This document shows, piece after piece, positions 62,984 to 64,000 of a stretch of 64,000 bases of DNA. The notes below the pieces were generated by a model. It had not been told where the DNA came from. It did not search any database and worked only from the letters and a program-made list of their open reading frames with translations. The translations under genes and the position numbers were made by a program. Origin of the DNA: Treponema sp. Its GTDB lineage: Bacteria; Spirochaetota; Spirochaetia; Treponematales; Breznakiellaceae. How positions within the stretch are numbered: position 1 is the first letter of the stretch; the number at the start of each line of letters is the position of its first letter. Location of the stretch: positions 1-64,000 of the forward strand of contig JAIRQN010000106.1 in the NCBI GenBank assembly GCA_031256445.1, in the 5' to 3' direction.

Positions 62984-64000
62984 GTAATACCGAAACAGCC
63001 GGGACGCCAGCTTTGTCAGAGCAGGCGCAGGCGCTGCTTAAAAGCCTCCAGGAAATGTTGAATGAGGAAAAATGGACCAGAGCTGCCCTGAATAACTATT
63101 CAACCAGCCAGTTCAAGGAACTGGACGTTATTCTGAAGAACGCGCGCGAAGAGAAGGTTATAGACGATCTGAAAAAGAACTGCGACGAACATTTAACGCA
63201 TACAAGGAACAGCATTATCGCCCTTTATCTTTCGGGTATGGTCGCCCTTTCCCGCCAGATAATAGACGATTCTGCGATAATTAACCTTGTATCGATATTT
63301 CTGGATAACCATAAATGGAGCATTGTAAAATATCTTTGCGAAAGGATTCTGGATTACGGAGAATCAAAGTTCGCGCTGCGCACGCTTGCTGACTGCCATA
63401 AAAACGACAACGAAGAAGAGCTTGTTTTTTCCGTCTGGGAAAGGCTTGTCAAGGTTGATTTTGAGGAAGCAGACATCGCCAAAGCCCTTGCTGAGCATTA
63501 CGAGAAACTCGGCAAAAAGGAAATTACCATAGATTACTATAAAAAGGCGCTGCATCGTTACATTAACAAGGCTCATTTCGCCAATGTCCGCGACATCTGG
63601 GACAAGCTCATCGCGATAAATTTTGAAGACATTGATTTTTTTCTTCATATTCAGAAAAAAATAGCAAAAGGCATAAGCGATGATAAAACCGTAATTCTTC
63701 TTAATGAGCTTTACGCGAAGTACAAGGATATTGATATTGACATCGCGGTGAACATCCTGAAAATTGTTCTTGATTACGACGAAAGGGACGTGCACGGAAG
63801 AAGGGAAATAATCGAATGTTTCAGGAAAAAGTACGCGGATCACAGTCAGTTGGAAGAATATATCCGCATATCAAACCTTTCGCAGAATTACCGCGATGTT
63901 CACAAGGCAATATCCGATTTTGAAAAACACATTGCCTTTGACAAGGGCAATTTTGTGTATCACCGCACATGGGGAGTTGGACGTATCGCCAGCATTCACG
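62980..64000 (+). CDS. greA: transcription elongation factor GreA, long spirochaetal form (5' part only)
   Basis: The gene starts at ATG 62980, overlapping the previous stop, and runs off the window; about 340 residues are visible without a stop. The visible part is the long helical N-terminal region (SEQAQALLKSLQEMLNEEKW, WSIVKYLCERILDYGESKFA and HYEKLGKKEITIDYYKKALH), ending in FVYHRTWGVGRIASIH, a beta segment that precedes the Gre domains in the T. pallidum-type protein of about 900 residues. The Gre coiled coil and C-terminal domain would lie beyond the edge, so the call rests on the extension. Confidence 0.72.
   Translation, partial: MSNTETAGTPALSEQAQALLKSLQEMLNEEKWTRAALNNYSTSQFKELDVILKNAREEKVIDDLKKNCDEHLTHTRNSIIALYLSGMVALSRQIIDDSAIINLVSIFLDNHKWSIVKYLCERILDYGESKFALRTLADCHKNDNEEELVFSVWERLVKVDFEEADIAKALAEHYEKLGKKEITIDYYKKALHRYINKAHFANVRDIWDKLIAINFEDIDFFLHIQKKIAKGISDDKTVILLNELYAKYKDIDIDIAVNILKIVLDYDERDVHGRREIIECFRKKYADHSQLEEYIRISNLSQNYRDVHKAISDFEKHIAFDKGNFVYHRTWGVGRIASIH

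Noticed and set aside
63364..63843. Minus-strand ORF of 159 residues
   Set aside because: It lies wholly inside the visible part of greA, which has a clear start, coupling and family likeness.
1..64000. Search for transposases, integrases, phage genes, toxin-antitoxin pairs and defence systems
   Set aside because: None recognised on either strand; the accessory content is the glycan locus and the molybdenum hydroxylase.

Overview
The window looks like chromosomal DNA of a treponeme-type spirochaete. The evidence is gene order and protein type, not a database match. The run dnaG, rpoD, coiled-coil zinc-ribbon protein, TPR protein, mreB-mreC-mreD, PBP2, rodA resembles, as I recall it, the arrangement in Treponema pallidum. 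The right edge opens a GreA of the long spirochaetal kind, with a large helical N-terminal extension. Many secreted and TPR proteins also have a spirochaetal look. Nothing phage-like, no transposase and no CRISPR array is visible.

Region 1 (1-28.3 kb). After a tRNA-Tyr on the plus strand, every gene from about 28.3 kb down to 0.17 kb reads on the minus strand. It starts with a specialised NusG paralogue of the LoaP/RfaH kind. Next come a CapD-type nucleotide-sugar dehydratase and a three-subunit molybdenum hydroxylase. A winged-helix regulator with its own promoter and palindromic operator follows, then aroB and an outer-membrane barrel protein. The rest is a surface-glycan locus: ugd, a UDP-glucuronate 4-epimerase, a Wzi-like barrel, an IspD/TarI-like cytidylyltransferase, an SDR, LicD, a Wzx flippase, about six glycosyltransferases, an MBOAT plus SGNH acylation pair, and the WbaP initiating transferase. 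The stretch from about 3.5 to 14.4 kb is much more A+T-rich than the rest and looks acquired. No Wzy, Wza or Wzc is seen. The likely scheme is: WbaP starts the chain on undecaprenyl phosphate, the transferases extend it, LicD and the acyltransferase decorate it, Wzx flips it, and Wzi-like protein helps hold it at the surface. The NusG paralogue probably keeps RNA polymerase going through the long operon.

Region 2 (28.4-47.2 kb). Plus-strand housekeeping genes: two secreted proteins (one with an acidic repeat and a SPOR domain), a YkgJ-like cysteine-cluster protein, a metallo-hydrolase, mltG, dnaG, rpoD, the zinc-ribbon protein, the rod-shape genes mreBCD-mrdA-rodA, and a radical SAM/DUF2344 fusion. 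The RNase P RNA gene lies in this run on the opposite strand.

Region 3 (47.3-64 kb). Minus strand: a lipoprotein, a TPR protein, a sigma-54 activator with an altered GAFTGA loop, rpsA, cmk, an rRNA pseudouridine synthase, scpB, scpA, a CsgG-like protein and recA. Plus strand: a PRPP-synthetase homologue and dtd. Minus strand: two TPR proteins and rpe. Plus strand: a TPR protein and greA, which is cut by the window edge.

The most unusual points are four genes whose expected N-terminus has no ATG, GTG or TTG but a near-cognate codon (ACG, CTG, ATT); an ISPD-like/SDR/LicD trio reminiscent of the animal ISPD-fukutin ribitol-phosphate system; a promoter-operator unit in front of the winged-helix regulator; and the LoaP-headed layout of the glycan locus. 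All calls are from reading the sequence; no search was run.
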